A stretch of 64,000 nt of DNA, taken from Liolophura sinensis. Taxonomy: Eukaryota; Mollusca; Polyplacophora; Chitonida; Chitonidae. Below the pieces are notes generated by a model, which was not told the origin of the DNA, did not search any database, and saw nothing but the letters and a program-made list of their open reading frames with translations. The stretch lies in contig NC_088305.1 in assembly GCF_032854445.1 (NCBI RefSeq), positions 30,158,628 to 30,222,627 on the forward strand, written 5' to 3'. Below, piece after piece: positions 10,607 to 22,740 of the stretch. The position numbers and the translations under genes were made by a program. Positions within the stretch are counted from its first letter, which is position 1. Each line of letters begins with the position of its first letter.

Positions 10607-10822
10607 ATGAGTCGACTCTTGTCTCAGATTCAAAAACGGCAGGGTAGAGAGAAAATGCCGGTTGAACGCGGTCGTCAGTCACCGCTGGTGAAGCCGTTGG
10701 TAGTGCTGGCTCTGCCGGGGATGTATTTACTGTACAAGTATCGCGAGTACAAACGTGGCAAGGCGGAATTACAACGTCAGAAGGTTACCGAGAAAGAGCT
10801 GGCCCAGCTCAACCAGAAAATC
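10607..10822 (+). CDS. RING-finger membrane protein, exon 1
   Basis: Exon 1 of a three-exon gene (joined to 42115-42183 and 47336-47704). It encodes residues 1-72. The ATG has A at -3 and follows an in-frame-unrelated GC-rich flank. The exon ends at AAAATC followed by GTGAGT, a near-consensus donor, in phase 0. Residues 1-25 are basic and polar. Residues 26-43 (PLVKPLVVLALPGMYLLY) form the only hydrophobic segment, a likely single membrane anchor or signal-anchor. Residues 44-72 (KYREYKRGKAELQRQ then KELAQLNQKI) are highly charged and helical, probably coiled coil. With the C-terminal RING this suggests a membrane-tethered E3 ubiquitin ligase. I cannot name the ortholog; the membrane topology is inferred. 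Confidence 0.75.
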
Positions 10823-12542
10823 GTGAGTACGCCTTGTTTTTGGCATTTTATTTTAAAATGTTTCATCCGAATCCTATGCCATTTGGACTCAGTAATGCAC
10901 CGTGGAAATCTCACTTCACTACCCACATGAACACGCTTGTCTATGAGCTAGTCCTGCTACTATCCGATTATGAATTCCCTAACGGTACCGTATTGTAGTT
11001 ATACATTAAACAGCTGTGCTGTAGGAAGGGAAAGTGATCGAGTAAGGCCAGTGATGTCCTCTGTCGATGGTTAGAGCCTGCTCTGCGCTCTGTTGACACA
11101 GCCAACCGATCTCGCATCTCCGGAAATTCACTCGGCCTTCCCTATGGTATTTCTTTGTTTTTTACCCCGATATGTGTGTTCTCATGCCATCCTATATCCA
11201 AGGCAGTTATGATATTGTTGTAGTATGTGTCATTATTGGCGATCAGAGTCTGTCCTCGTCGGGAGATTGGGACAGCTGTTTGAGTCGACATGTACACGAA
11301 CTGAGCCTGAAATCTACATGCTAGATGTTGATGGAGAGTTGGTAACAGCTGCCAGGTTAAAATCTAGACATCCGTATTTGAAAATATCAGGGAAATATTT
11401 CAACAGTATTTGATTTTAGGAGTGGGGTTGTTTCGGAAAGATACTCCAGAGGAGTTGCATTCAGGTAAAGGTGATAATGTATGCCGTTAGAGTCGATGAT
11501 ATCAGTGTCTTAAATCGTATTTTAGGACAGAATAAAGGCCTATAGAGAATTTTGGTTCCACAGGCGTTAGGTATTTTAACCAGACTTTTCTACTGAGTAT
11601 ACCTTACCGATGGCGGCAGCACTAAGTGTTGTAAGCCTATTCGATGTTTCCCAAGAGCTTTCACTGCAAATTCACAAACCATATCGCGACGACTTTAGAT
11701 AACAACAGATGAACGAGTAGCTTGAGCAATAATGGCGTAAACGTGAACATCACTGGGTCATGGATTAAGTCAATGTATGTAGACAAATATTCTCAGAATT
11801 TTATAGACCTATAGTATATTTTCATTGTCAAAACCTACTCAAACTTGCACCAACATCAGTAACAGTTTTACTGTGCCGAATGGCCGAGACAAAAATGACC
11901 TTTTTAATAAGTGTAGAAATTCTGTTGAACAATTTGCAAATCGTACCTTGCCTGGTACCGTACCATTATTAATATTTCACATATTTAGTCAAAAAAACAT
12001 TGTAAAAGCAATTTGGTCGATTATCACACTTTCAGGCTAAACCGGAGAGCTACAAACGACCTGAACACCTACCCTCCATGTGTACGGTCCACATGTATGA
12101 ACAAGGCTAATGTATGAACAAGGCTAATCAAGACCAGCTAATCCAAACATACATGCATCGTATCATGGTGCTTGACGCGTACATTTACCGCAGACAACAA
12201 GTTAACAACATGGGGAGGATTTCACAATTTTTAATTTAAGTCACAAAAATAAAATCTAAATAATAGCACTCCTTTTAAGAACCAAGAAGACAAAACTTTG
12301 AGATGTTTGTCCTCAAATAACTCTTGTTGAGCTTTCCCAATAGAAATGAAATTGAGAAATTAATGTACCCTTCAGGTTTGAACAGAGGACAAGACTGATT
12401 TTGTGGAATCGGCCTCAGAATTTGCACGCACGAAGTCATCTTAACGTTACGAGCGTGTAATAGCCAGGGTGAAGTAAAGTCCACATCGCTATTTGTCATT
12501 ATAGTTACGTAGAGGGTTTCGTGTATTTACTAGTACGTAATC

Positions 12543-12760
12543 TTTTTTTGACTTGTGTTTTACGCCGCACTCAGAAATATTTCACTTATACTATGGCGGC
12601 CAGCATTATGGTGGGAGGAAAACCCACAACCCTCCGTTGATTGCAGACTTCCCCACGTACAAGCGGAGAAGAATCCCGCATGAGCTGGACCCGAACTCAC
12701 AGCGACCGAATTGGTGAGAGAATTCATTGCTCTACGCTAGTACTCTAAGCTCTCGGGCCC
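12543..12760 (-). mobile_element. SINE1, old full-length copy
   Basis: All blocks of SINE1 are present in order (GTGTTTTACGCCGCACTCA, GGCGGCCAGCATTATGGTGG, CATGAGCTGGACCCGAACTC, CAGCGACCGAATTGGTGAGA), ending in a decayed head (AAGCTCTCGGGCCC). Numerous substitutions and loss of the CCGGGC stem mark it as older than the 7125 and 60526 copies. Confidence 0.85.
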
Positions 12761-12964
12761 AGGCTTTTTATAAGCGGGCCCTTAAAATTACTCGACTGTT
12801 ACATCAAAAAAGAAGTCTTTAACACCGCACTTGCCTTATGAATTTGTGAAGATATTTCTGATTAGAACATTTTTTTCGAAATGTGTTGAAATTCGCAGAT
12901 GTGTTGAGATCCTAGATTCAGAAACCTCGCTCCGGGAACTGGTGTATGGATAGTATCACTATAT

Positions 12965-13012
12965 ATATATTCGATAGAGATACGGTTTAAGGCTAATTTA
13001 ATAAATATTTCA

Positions 13013-13076
<64 letters not shown>

Positions 13077-13095
13077 GTATCTCTATCGAATATAT
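12965..13095. repeat. Perfect 25 bp inverted repeat around an AT tract
   Basis: The left arm 12965-12989 and right arm 13071-13095 are perfect reverse complements (core TTCGATAGAGATACGGTTTA). The 81 bp spacer is mostly alternating TA (about 13012-13071). It can extrude as a cruciform and could be a small MITE or an inverted duplication at a TA microsatellite. Confidence 0.8.
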
Positions 13096-13154
13096 TTCGT
13101 GCACAAAAATATTAGCCGATTCATAACGGATACATCAAACGTATTTGCCTTTTT

Positions 13155-13460
13155 CAGCGATTATGTAGAGAATAAATCAACTCTGACATTTCAATTCTTC
13201 GACGTAAACAAATGTTTTGTGATGAAACTTTGCAGTGTGCCTAAAGGGTGGCTTAAGGTCATCTTTGCTAAATGACCAAGCTCTTTAAAGAAAAGTTCCT
13301 CGAAGATTTGTAGTAAATCACTTATTTGAAGACAAAGGACAACATCATATACATTCATAAAGGATTCATAAAGGATGAACCAGTCATATGATTCCATTGA
13401 ACAGCGATTATGTGGAAAATAATGCACCTATGACATTTGGATCTTCCGACGAAAACAAAA
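13155..13460. repeat. Direct repeat pair, about 60 bp, 245 bp apart
   Basis: 13155-13215 and 13400-13460 share CGATTATGT, GAAAATAA, TGACATTT, a TTCGACG/TTCCGACG block and AAACAAA in the same order, with clear divergence. It is an old short duplication with no function recognised. Confidence 0.5.
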
Positions 13461-14515
13461 ATGTATACATGCTTATGAAAACGTGAGGTTTGTTCGGTTG
13501 CTAAGCTTTTTGATTATAGTTTCTTTCAGCGCTCAGGCGAGGTATTCGTTATAAGAGTAGCAGCTAACAATAACTTGGCCTTTAACAGGTATGTCAAGAA
13601 GGACAGTAAACTTGGTGGTCTAAGTTATTTTTAATATATGACTTTCGAAACTGGATATGGCTTATCGGTCTTGATTATTGATACTAATCTTAATGACAGG
13701 AATTATTTTGCGGAATTTCTAAAATCTGTTTTTTTTTTTCTATTTTTTATGGGATGTTTGTAATTTAAAACTGTTTCGGATAAAGGTAAAAGCCTTCCAA
13801 CCTTTGATTAACCATTTGAATTTTGTTGAATTTTTGTTCAGTAAATATATACACATTAAGAGTCTACTTTAATTTCAAAGTAGGTCACCACAGAACGTTT
13901 GTAAACCGTGTACACACAGAAGAACTTGCACGCTATCAATGCTGTAGACATTCTTAAAGGGGTCTAAAGCAAGAGAAAGACTGCATGCGTCACGTCAGAT
14001 TTCAAAGTCAAAACACTTAACGTAAGTGATTCATCTCGTCGAATATCCCGCAGCAAGGATTTTATATTCCAGTACCGTTACTCGCTCCCCTTTGCAACGA
14101 GGTAGAAACACCGCGGGGAAAGTAGTCTTCGCAAACAGCATCATCCGCGATTTCACTTTACTAGGATAATGACGACTGTCACTTAATGGACGCTGCTCGA
14201 TTTAATTAGCTGGAGCTATACTTCTATCTTGTTTGCTGAGAGGTTTACGTCCGACGCACTTGACAAAGTGAACAGTTGCGACGTGGTTTCTGTTCGCGAC
14301 GCAAGTGCTAAATGTTTACAACGATTATGTTTGTGTACACATATATCCTTTAAGGGTAGATAAATTAGTTAGTGTTGATTCTAAAACACCGATAGATTGT
14401 GACAGCTGTGTAAGAAATTCTAAACTATAACATCAATACCATTTACCACATTTATTCTGTTAGATGTCAAAAGAAAATGTCAAAACTATGAAACATACAC
14501 GTAATAATTCTTGTG

Positions 14516-14880
14516 ACCGTATCTTCATGTGTTGAATTAGATCGCCACATAGGATGTATGAGCAGTTGAAAGGGCAAAGCGTAAGCGGGATACATCTGAT
14601 TATCGACAATTTATTTATTTTTTATTTATTTTTTGATTGGTGTTTTACGCCATACTCAAGAATATTTCACTTTTTTACGGCGGCCAGCATTATGGTGAGA
14701 GGAAACCGGGCAGAGCCCGGGGGGAAACCCACGACCTGCTGGCAGACCTTCCTACGTACAGCACCTTCGACAAGTTAAACCCAACATGGTATATTTAATT
14801 CATTGACCAGAGCATTCTTTTCCATCATCAATAAAAATGTTGACTGCTTCTCTTTGCATCAGTGTGTCTTAATTTGTTAA
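14516..14880. repeat. Dispersed repeat B, copy 2, split by a SINE
   Basis: Collinear with 411-620: GTTGAATTAGATCGCCACA, GAGCAGTTG, TATCGACAATT, then after the SINE, CAACATGGTA and GACTGCTTCTCTTTG. The uninterrupted copy at 411-620 shows what the target looked like before insertion. Confidence 0.7.
14614..14766 (-). mobile_element. SINE1, 5'-truncated, with TSD and known empty site
   Basis: Tail, 3' domain, core and CCGGGC stem are present; the copy stops within the CTACGTACA block, so the tRNA head is absent. It is flanked by TCGACAATTTA (14603-14613) and TCGACAAGTTA (14767-14777). Repeat B copy 1 has a single TCGACAATTAA there. The copy has lost the CCATCCGCAGGTT segment. Confidence 0.88.
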
Positions 14881-16049
14881 GTTATAATATACTGCGATTA
14901 TACTCGCGCGGAAAGTCCATTTTGCTTGACGGCTTGTTTTTAACAGTTACAATACTGATGTTTTATAAATTTAATTTACGCCAACCAGTTTAACACAATT
15001 TAAACTGATCAATTTATATTCGCCTTGATTAAAGTGTTGAGCCGTGATAGTTTTGATCACGTGATGACAATCCAGGGGATTTAAGTCAGACACGCCCAGT
15101 CCACTCTTACTAATTTAGTGGATGCCAGGTGTGGCGGGAACGAAGCCTCAACTAGTTCGAACTGCACGATCTATAGCATTATACGTTATACTTAACTCTA
15201 CTTTTTACGTGAAACTAGTTAGCTAATTAACCAAGACGTTGAATTGAACAGAGGAAAGTAACAAATCCAATTAACCTTTTGTTTCACAACCTAATTTCCC
15301 GCAAGACAGAATTATCATGACACAAAACATATAGGCCTTTGTACAAAATGATTAAGCAGAACAAAAAATGAACGAATACGAAATTTTTTCTTGCACTTGG
15401 CAGGAAAGTGTCAAATTTGTCATATGTGTCATTTATGAAGAATATTGGCTTAATTATGAGGTCTCTGTAATGGTAAACGTATACGTAGCAACTTGCACTC
15501 AATGCATCACATATATGCGACAGATTCTTTCTTTGGGAATCGAGCATCGAACATACCTTCCAGCATGGTGTCTCTCATAACACAAGACATATAATGTTGT
15601 CTCACTGGAATAGCCTACCATGCTTAAGCCGCCAGTTGCACCGAGCGTTTCTGTTTTATTTCTTTAGATCTTTATCTGTCAACAGAAGTTTTTGAGAATA
15701 GATAACTGGTACTTAATATCAATTTACTTACCTACATATTAATTTAGTTTGTGTTATTATCATTCATTCATCCGTTTATTAGATTGACCGAAGCGGATCA
15801 ACCACTATAAGACTCACTAGATGAAGGTTCAAACCAAGCCTTGAGGAGGGAATTTTGTGGATTTTACAGGCCTTGATGGCATTAAGCGGTCGATCACGTT
15901 ACACGTGAGAAAGTTCATCAATAACTTGCAGAAGATGGGTGGTTTACCCCGGACACTTGGATTTCCTACAGACATAAAACTGACCGTCGTGACAAATTCT
16001 CAAATATGCCTTTTTTTAATACTGAAATAAACAGGTATTTGACAGTCGT

Positions 16050-16290
16050 TGAGACTTCTGTTTTACTACATTTTGTTTTTTACCTAATTCTGCTTAAGCC
16101 ATGGTGCTAGTTGGCATGTGCGTGGCTAATTTTCGGACACATACATGTACATCAGCAGTTAGATTAAAATCTGACTAGGGTACATTGAAAAGAGGCTGTA
16201 TTTCATAGGTTACGTGTGACCTTTTACAAGCTATTGTACTATCGACACTGCTCAAATTTTGCTGTCTACCGTGTAATTTTTGTGTGTGCT
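16050..16290 (+). repeat. Dispersed repeat R3 copy
   Basis: Shows AAGCCATGGTGCTAGTTGG, ACACATACATGTACATCAG, GTACATTGAAAAGAGGCTG, ATTTCATAGGTTACGTGTGA and CTATTGTACTATCGACACTG, in the order of the other R3 copies. Confidence 0.5.
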
Positions 16291-17204
16291 AAATCCTTGT
16301 TGTACTAAAGATTATGAGTAAGGCTTTCAAGTGGAAAAACCCGATACGAGAAGGACGAGACCTCTAGGACTTGCTACGCACCTCACAAATCAACCTGTTC
16401 ACTTAAGACCGCAGCTAAAACAACTGAACTTGAATTCGAACCCCCTGATATGATTAGAAATGTAGTAGTGATCTGTAGCCAATATAGCACTCAGTAATAC
16501 GAATGAAGCGCCCTGCATCTTCTTGGCTCTGACAGGCGAATGCAAACACACGTTGCATTGAGAATGGAATAGTTTTAGTCTTTTAAAACCAATGGCTTGT
16601 GCTTTTTAAGATGCGGTATGTATGCTGGAGTTGCAATATTTAAAAAAACATCGTTTAATTCCGGTCAAAAAATGTAGAGGGAGTGTTTTTTCGCCCCTCC
16701 TAAGGTGTGAACTGCGTTCTGTTCTCCTCTGGCATAATTTACTGCTTCAGTGTGTCGTTTTTTTGAAAGCGCTGAGCCACTGTAGCTCTAGACGACTCGG
16801 TAATTTGATGGACTGCCCGAGCACCCTGTTTATGATCCACTCAGACGGAGCCATTCTTCTCTAATTCGGCAGCTAATTTTGCTTGCGTTATTTATTTAGT
16901 TGTAATTTGTTTGAATTGTGCTTAACTGCCGTCATCACGACTACCCCAATCCACGCTGTGGAAGAGAACGAGACTTTATGTTGAGACCGATTGGGTTCGC
17001 AGGACAAATGAGAAAATGGAGGTTTTGAACTCTGGATGTCAAGTTATGATATAAGGAATCGACTGGTTTGTATTCGGAGATTTGCATGTAGGCACATTTT
17101 ATATTTATGCAAGAAAAATGTACCTCATAGGGTTCTTTACGTGAAATAAGATGCTTTAAGTTGAGTTAGGTTGGGACCCTCGCTAGCCGTGAAACCTGAA
17201 GAGA

Positions 17205-17262
17205 TAGTTCGTTACGACCGTCAAACTGTTGACAAATGGAGTCGCGTGTTCGAATCCAGCTC
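17205..17262 (+). repeat. tRNA-like SINE head remnant
   Basis: GAGATAGTTCGTTACGACCG resembles a decayed A-box region. It is followed about 35 bases later by GTGTTCGAATCCAGC, an intact B-box-like sequence. No acceptor stem pairs across the ends, so this is a pseudo-tRNA or the head of an otherwise lost SINE, not a working tRNA gene. Confidence 0.4.
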
Positions 17263-17659
17263 TGGCCTCTGCTAAAGTAAGCCATCGCCATCATTTACGT
17301 TAACAGCGATGAAATAAATGAAACAATATTGAGTTAGTAAAGAGGATGAACAATATGAATGTTAACTTTGACTGAAGCAATCTCCCACAATACTCTCGAC
17401 TTCTGGAAAGCTACTTCCTGCTATTCTTATTTCATAAGCAACCTTTCTGTATTGTTCCATGCAGTTTGTTCCAGTTTTTGTGTATATTTCGAAGTCCTAA
17501 ATATTTTGACTAGGTTATGTATTGCCCTCAGGTGATGTGGTATTTACCTTAAAAGATAGCTTCCATGTCTGATTGTTGCTCACATCCTTGAAAACGTTTC
17601 TTGTCGAAATTTTTTTGTCAGAGCTGAAGATTAGGCAAACGTGATTAAAGTTTAATAAA

Positions 17660-17992
17660 ATATGTGACAAATATATAACAAACGAGTGGAACATGTACGA
17701 CAAACAGGTGACTAACATGGGACAAGCATGTGACAAACGTGTGGAACACATACGACCAACATGTGACTAACGTGTGACAAGCATGTGACAAACGTGTGGA
17801 ACACATACGACCAACATGTGACTAAAGTGTGACAAGCATGTGACAAACGTGTGGAACACATACGACCAACATGTGACTAAAGTGTGACAAGCATGTGACA
17901 AACGTGTGGAACACATACGACCAACATGTGACTAACGTGTGACAAGCATGTGACAAACGTGTGGAACACATACGACCAACATGTGACTAACG
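17660..17992 (+). repeat. Minisatellite, 55 bp unit, about 6 copies
   Basis: Consecutive units carry GTGACAAGCATGTGACAAAC, then GTGTGGAACACATACGACCA and ACATGTGACTAA. The four central units are almost identical, and the first (17660-17714) is diverged. Within each unit the ATGTGACNAA motif itself recurs three times, so the 55-mer probably grew from a shorter sub-repeat. Confidence 0.92.
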
Positions 17993-18589
17993 ATTATAGC
18001 GACGATTTTATAATTTAGATGTAACAATGTACGTTAAAGCCTGCCTGTTGAAATTCGACCGATAAGACGTTGAAATAGCTGGCATTCGTATATTCACACG
18101 TTCTTGTTGTAAACAGGTGGCCCCTACGCTATTATTGCAATAAAGCTGTCACCGAGTGCGTTTATGTTTAACTGTTGTCTGTCTGTCGAAATTTATATGG
18201 CCGCACACAAGTAGCAACGGCCCGGGAAACATGCAGATGGGCAGTTATTACTCAAGAGCCCATTTCACGATGTTTTATCAACTTGATTGGCTGAAAATCT
18301 GACTCAGTCACTCATTCTCAAGCCATAAATGACTCAAGGACTACATGGCTGACGCAGTAAGTGATCGAAGGCTCTTCACAACTCTTCACAATGACCTTTA
18401 CACACTTGTATGAGTTCAGAAACCTCCATACATCCGGATCTAAGACAACCATGTCTTCATAACTGATGTCAATAGTTGCAGCGAACTTCTGATCAAAGAT
18501 ATAATTTGACTTTCACGATGTTGAATAGAAAGAGTAGAAAATCTCCATGAAGCACTAATATTGTTACCCACTGGTTTTGGACATCAGCC

Positions 18590-18880
18590 GGATCGCGAAA
18601 ATATACATTTAATATAATAAAAGACTTACAGCATAGAGCATAAAACCAGAGCAGTGACGACAGTGTTGTAATTGGCAAATGATCATACTTATCACCCGTG
18701 GAATCCGGCCGCTTGTCAGTTAACTTCAGTTATGTTTTTTATCCCCAACTATTCATGTATATGCCTAAAAAGTTATGACGTTCTCGCCTCCCTATCCCTG
18801 TGGGTGTAGACAAAATTAGTCTAGAATAACTCAAAATGCTGTCTTGTTGTCACATTTAGCAAACAATAGCGTTATTAACA
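18590..18880 (-). repeat. Dispersed repeat R3 copy
   Basis: Reverse-orientation R3 landmarks: AAAAGACTTACAGCATAGAG, AAACCAGAGCAGTGACGACA, TTGGCAAATGATCA, CTTCAGTTATG and TAGTCTAGAATAACTCAAAA. It is collinear with 3690-4085. Confidence 0.6.
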
Positions 18881-20329
18881 ATGCAAAGGTGACCGGGCCT
18901 AGGTAATACTTCGTTCAACCAGGACAAACCTAGTCATAGTTATAGTCTGGACTTTGAGGTTCACATTTTGAAGGTTTGGTTGAGAGTTGGTGGCAAAATA
19001 CACCAGCCAAGCCTTAGATTAATACCTTTCGCAGCTTTTGCAAATAACATCCAAACAATTCACGAGTTATTTCAGCACTTTGCTTGTTAATAATTTCTTT
19101 TCTGGCATATATTTTAGACTCAACTTTCTCTTAAATATTATTTTAAAGTCAGAGAGAGTGAGGGTATATTAACACCCCTTAGGAAGAGAATTTCGCCATC
19201 AGAATATAATAAAAGGTGTAGAGCTTTCTCAGGTATAACGAGAGAATCAACGACAGTATGGTAATTGGCAAACGGACTCAGTTTACCCAAGTTTAGGATT
19301 TTATGTTATACAAATCTACAGAACTTGTACATTTATTGTACTGTTGGTAATTGCTAAGACCTAGTATCTTTTTGAGATACGGTTTTATGCCGGCACGCTG
19401 GGCTCTCAGCTCGGAGGCTGTGGTTTCTCATAGCTGTTTCGCACTACCTGCACATCTCTTTATCAGGTTATTGCTAACAGCTGCGAAGCCCGGTTGGAGG
19501 AGGGCTTACTGAAGCGTGAGGAAAGCTTTCATGATGTGAATTGAAGTTTACGATCACATTTATTCTAGATTATGTTTTATGGCCCATCAGTAATATGCAG
19601 CTGTAAATAGGCTTGTTCGCTCTGTTGAACGTTTCTGTTCATATGTTATGGGACCTGTAAAATCCGAAAGATTTGCGAAGAGGAACCCGTGGGTATGAAG
19701 TTTAGTGTGGATCGGCGGGAAAGTAACTAGGTAGGTGGGCTCGTTAGTGTGGGGGTTGGGGTGAAGGCGTGATTATTACGAGAGCACAACGCTTTCCTAC
19801 GATGAATGTGAGAAGGCTTTGCTTTTGATTACAAGATATTAGATTTTGGGGATAAATAAAGCAAACTTTAAGATTGTCAACAGCGTCCGTTAATGGAGAA
19901 CTCACTCACTTTAGGATCAGATGAATACTGAGTGTTTTGCAGTACAACACTTCAATTTTATTCGCAAGGCTGCTCGTTTACCGGCTATTCACGTCACGTA
20001 AACTATTTTGCTATTCTTATTTGTTTGTGTGTCTGCTATTTAACACCATAATGAAGAATTGTTCATTCTCACGATAATGGTCAGGGTAAACTACCGACCT
20101 TTGGCAGGTTACTGACGGTCTTCCCCACGTATGACGTACGGGTATGCACCGATAATGCATATTGCTCATTACTGGTTCACATAAGCGTCTTCTCAGTTTT
20201 GGCATTAGTGGTTTCAATCAATGTTTAAACAGAGAGGTATTTTGCACCGTTTATCAATGTGTAAAAATGAACGAAGACAGCAAAACTTTCTACAACGGCT
20301 CTTTCCCTTTGTTTTTTTGTATGGTATTG

Positions 20330-20590
20330 TTTATTAAATATGATAACAACACAGCATTTTGAATAATTCTAGGTCTGTGACATTTAATACATTGGTATTA
20401 ACGTCGCCTCATTGTTTCTAACCCAATTCTACCATGGTGGTAGAGGGAGTCTAAGCTGATATTGTTTAAGTATTCACGCAAATAGTTAGAACAAACCCCT
20501 AAACGAGGCAAACTGACACGAGGCCAAACTTTACCAGTTACATGAGACCGTATGCCACCTCATCTTTCTGATTTTACCCATCACCTCCAT
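20330..20590 (+). repeat. Dispersed repeat R3 copy
   Basis: Forward R3: AACACAGCATTTTGAATAAT, TCTAGGTCTGTGACATTTAA, CTACCATGGTGGTAG, GAGGCAAACTGACACGAGGC and TTACCAGTTACATGAGACCG. This copy shows the AGCATTTTG end best, which pairs with the 4040-4085 end of the reverse copies. Confidence 0.55.
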
Positions 20591-21239
20591 ACTTTAGTCT
20601 TTTTTTATCATATGCATGAGCGAAAAAAAAAACAAAACAAAACAGAGCGTGACTAAAGCATTGCTTGGTAATCTGAGGATATTGGTCAGATGGCGTCATT
20701 TCGAGCAGCGCCGATTCTTTGATAGACCGCTTCTTATGAAAACCTATATATGGTAAGCAAAACCAATTTATCGGGGCTTTATACCATGAATAAACCTAGT
20801 TATATAACAGGTTTGTGGTTTCAAGTCGCCTTGGCTGAAGGCCAAAGCTGGACTTGAAAGAAGAGACATTATCATGCTAGAGTTGCATCAATTCTGTAAT
20901 CGATGTTGACATTAAGGGGAAAATATGGGCCTTGTTCCATTATTCTTGGGATTAATATAGCCAGAACGATATGCTATGGCGGAGCGCATCGTGTTTACTC
21001 TGCTTGGGGTTTTACACACTCAAGGCGTGAGAGAGACATGGATATGTTTAATATGTTTACACTTCAACAGACTGTGTACACTATGGCAGTCTGATGTCTG
21101 AAAACTATATTGTTGTCTATCGCACGAGGTAATATAACAGATCTGCGCCTGAGTCCGTGGATGAAAACAATGAGAAATACGATATTAAACGATGCTTGCA
21201 ATAGACGTCAGGATCATTAACGATATCCAGTCATAATGG

Positions 21240-21325
21240 GGGTGAGGAGGAGAAGAGGGAGGAAAGAGAGAGTGTGAAAGACGAGGTGGGGGTGGGGGTG
21301 CTGTGGGGTGGTGGGTGTGATATAC
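21240..21325 (+). repeat. Purine-rich and G-rich tract
   Basis: A GA-rich segment (GAGGAGGAGAAGAGGGAGGA) passes into GGTGGGGGTGGGGGTG and TGGGGTGGTGGGTG, giving at least four G-tracts of three or more within about 40 bases. It is compatible with a G-quadruplex or triplex; no function is shown. Confidence 0.6.
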
Positions 21326-21339
21326 TAGCTACACTGGTC

Positions 21340-21620
21340 AACACCGCAACAACCCCGGTATTGTTTATATAATGCCAACAGTATTGCATGCCTTATCCTT
21401 AAGTTATGGTGCTAGGTTCTATAAGTTGCTGCTATTTATGTATTTATATGAACAGTCAGAATAAAACCTTAACTGATGTGAATTGACAAGAGGCCGGATT
21501 TCACCCGTTACATATAACTGTATACTAGCTGTCACACTGTCGTCGCTGTTCTGGTTTTACTCTCTATCCTGAAATACAGTTACTTATCTTTGTGGTCAGA
21601 AATTTACAAGACCGCGCACA
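21340..21620 (+). repeat. Dispersed repeat R3 copy
   Basis: Forward R3 with TTATGGTGCTAGGTTCTATA, AGAATAAAACCTTAACTGAT, TGACAAGAGGCCGGATTTCA, CCCGTTACATATAACTG and CTGTCACACTGTCGTCGCTG. It is followed closely by a second, longer R3 copy. Confidence 0.6.
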
Positions 21621-21724
21621 CTGTCGTATGCCGAACTTTCAAATGCCGTCATTAGATATGAAAGACTACGGCACAACGTTTTATAATACCCAACGTTTGC
21701 ATTCTTTTCATGTGATTGTGTATG

Positions 21725-22270
21725 AAATATGATCCCAGCGCAGCATTCTCAGTTACTCTAAACTGATGACATCTAATATATGCCTTTTAACATGACTGCT
21801 TTTTTAAAATCCATTTCTGCTCTACCACGGTACTACGAGTTGTATCAGTTAAATTAACATTTAGAACAAAACTGCAACCGAGGTAAATTGACAAGACGAG
21901 GGCTTTTACCCGTTATGTTTGATTTATTTATTTATTTATTTGATTGGTGTTATACGCCATACTCAAGAATATTTCACTTATACGACGGCGGCCAGCATTA
22001 TGGTGGGAGGAAACAGGGCAGAGCCGGGGGAAACCCACGACCATCCGCAGGTTCCTGCAAGACCTCCCCACGTACGGCCGGAGAGGAAGCCAGCATGAGC
22101 TGGACTTGAACTCACAGCGACCGCATTGGTGAGACGTTATGTTTGCCATTTGCCAATTATTACACTGTCCTCCACGCTCAGGTTTTACTCTATCAGCTTT
22201 CGTCTTCTATATCTACACACTGAGAATTATCTTAGGTATACTGATTTCACCTGTTACGTGTGACCATTTG
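21725..22270 (+). repeat. Dispersed repeat R3 copy, split by SINE1
   Basis: R3 sequence at 21725-21921 (GCGCAGCATTCTCAGTTACT, AGAACAAAACTGCAACCGAG, GGTAAATTGACAAGACGAGG, CCCGTTATGTTTG) resumes after the SINE at 22135 with CCATTTGCCAATTATTACAC and a further partial repeat of the 3' part (CACCTGTTACGTGTGACCAT). The same 3' segment then seeds the 74 bp minisatellite at 22271. Confidence 0.65.
21922..22134 (-). mobile_element. SINE1, 5'-truncated, perfect 11 bp TSD
   Basis: Intact tail (TTTATTTATTTATTTATTTG), 3' domain, core and B-box part (GACTTGAACTCACAGCGACC) are present. It ends at GGTGAGA, so the outer half of the tRNA head is missing. Perfect direct repeats CGTTATGTTTG lie at 21911-21921 and 22135-22145. 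Truncation on the head side with an intact TSD is the signature of incomplete reverse transcription rather than later deletion. Confidence 0.93.
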
Positions 22271-22740
22271 CCAGCTGTCACATTGTCGTCGCTGCTCAGG
22301 GTTTAGTCTGTATGCTGTACATCTGTCACACTGTATGCTGTAGGCCAGCTGTCACACTGTCGTCGCTGCTCAGGGTTTAGTCTGTATGCTGTACGTCTGT
22401 CACACTGTATGCTGTAGGTCAGCTGTCACACTGTCGTCGCTGCACAGGGTTTAGTCTGTATGCTGTACGTCTGTCACACTGTATGCTGTAGGTCAGCTGT
22501 CACACTGTCGTCGCTGCTCAGGGTTTAGTCTGTATGCTGTACGTCTGTCACACTGTATGCTGTAGGCCAGCTGTCACACTGTCGTCGCTGCTCAGGGTTT
22601 AGTCTGTATGCTGTACGTCTGTCACACTGTATGCTGTAAGCCAGCTGTCACACTGTCGTCGCTGCTCAGGGTTTAGTCTGTATGCTGTACGTCTGTCACA
22701 CTGTATGCTGTAGGCCAGCTGTCACACTGTCGTCACTGCT
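22271..22740 (+). repeat. Minisatellite, 74 bp unit, 6 copies plus partial
   Basis: Units begin CCAGCTGTCACACTGTCGTC at 22271, 22345, 22419, 22493, 22567, 22641 and 22715, exactly 74 bp apart, and contain TCAGGGTTTAGTCTGTATGC and GTACGTCTGTCACACTGTAT. Identity between units is very high. The unit is recognisably the 3' segment of repeat R3, so the array is a local amplification inside a dispersed repeat. Degraded further units continue to about 22825. Confidence 0.93.
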
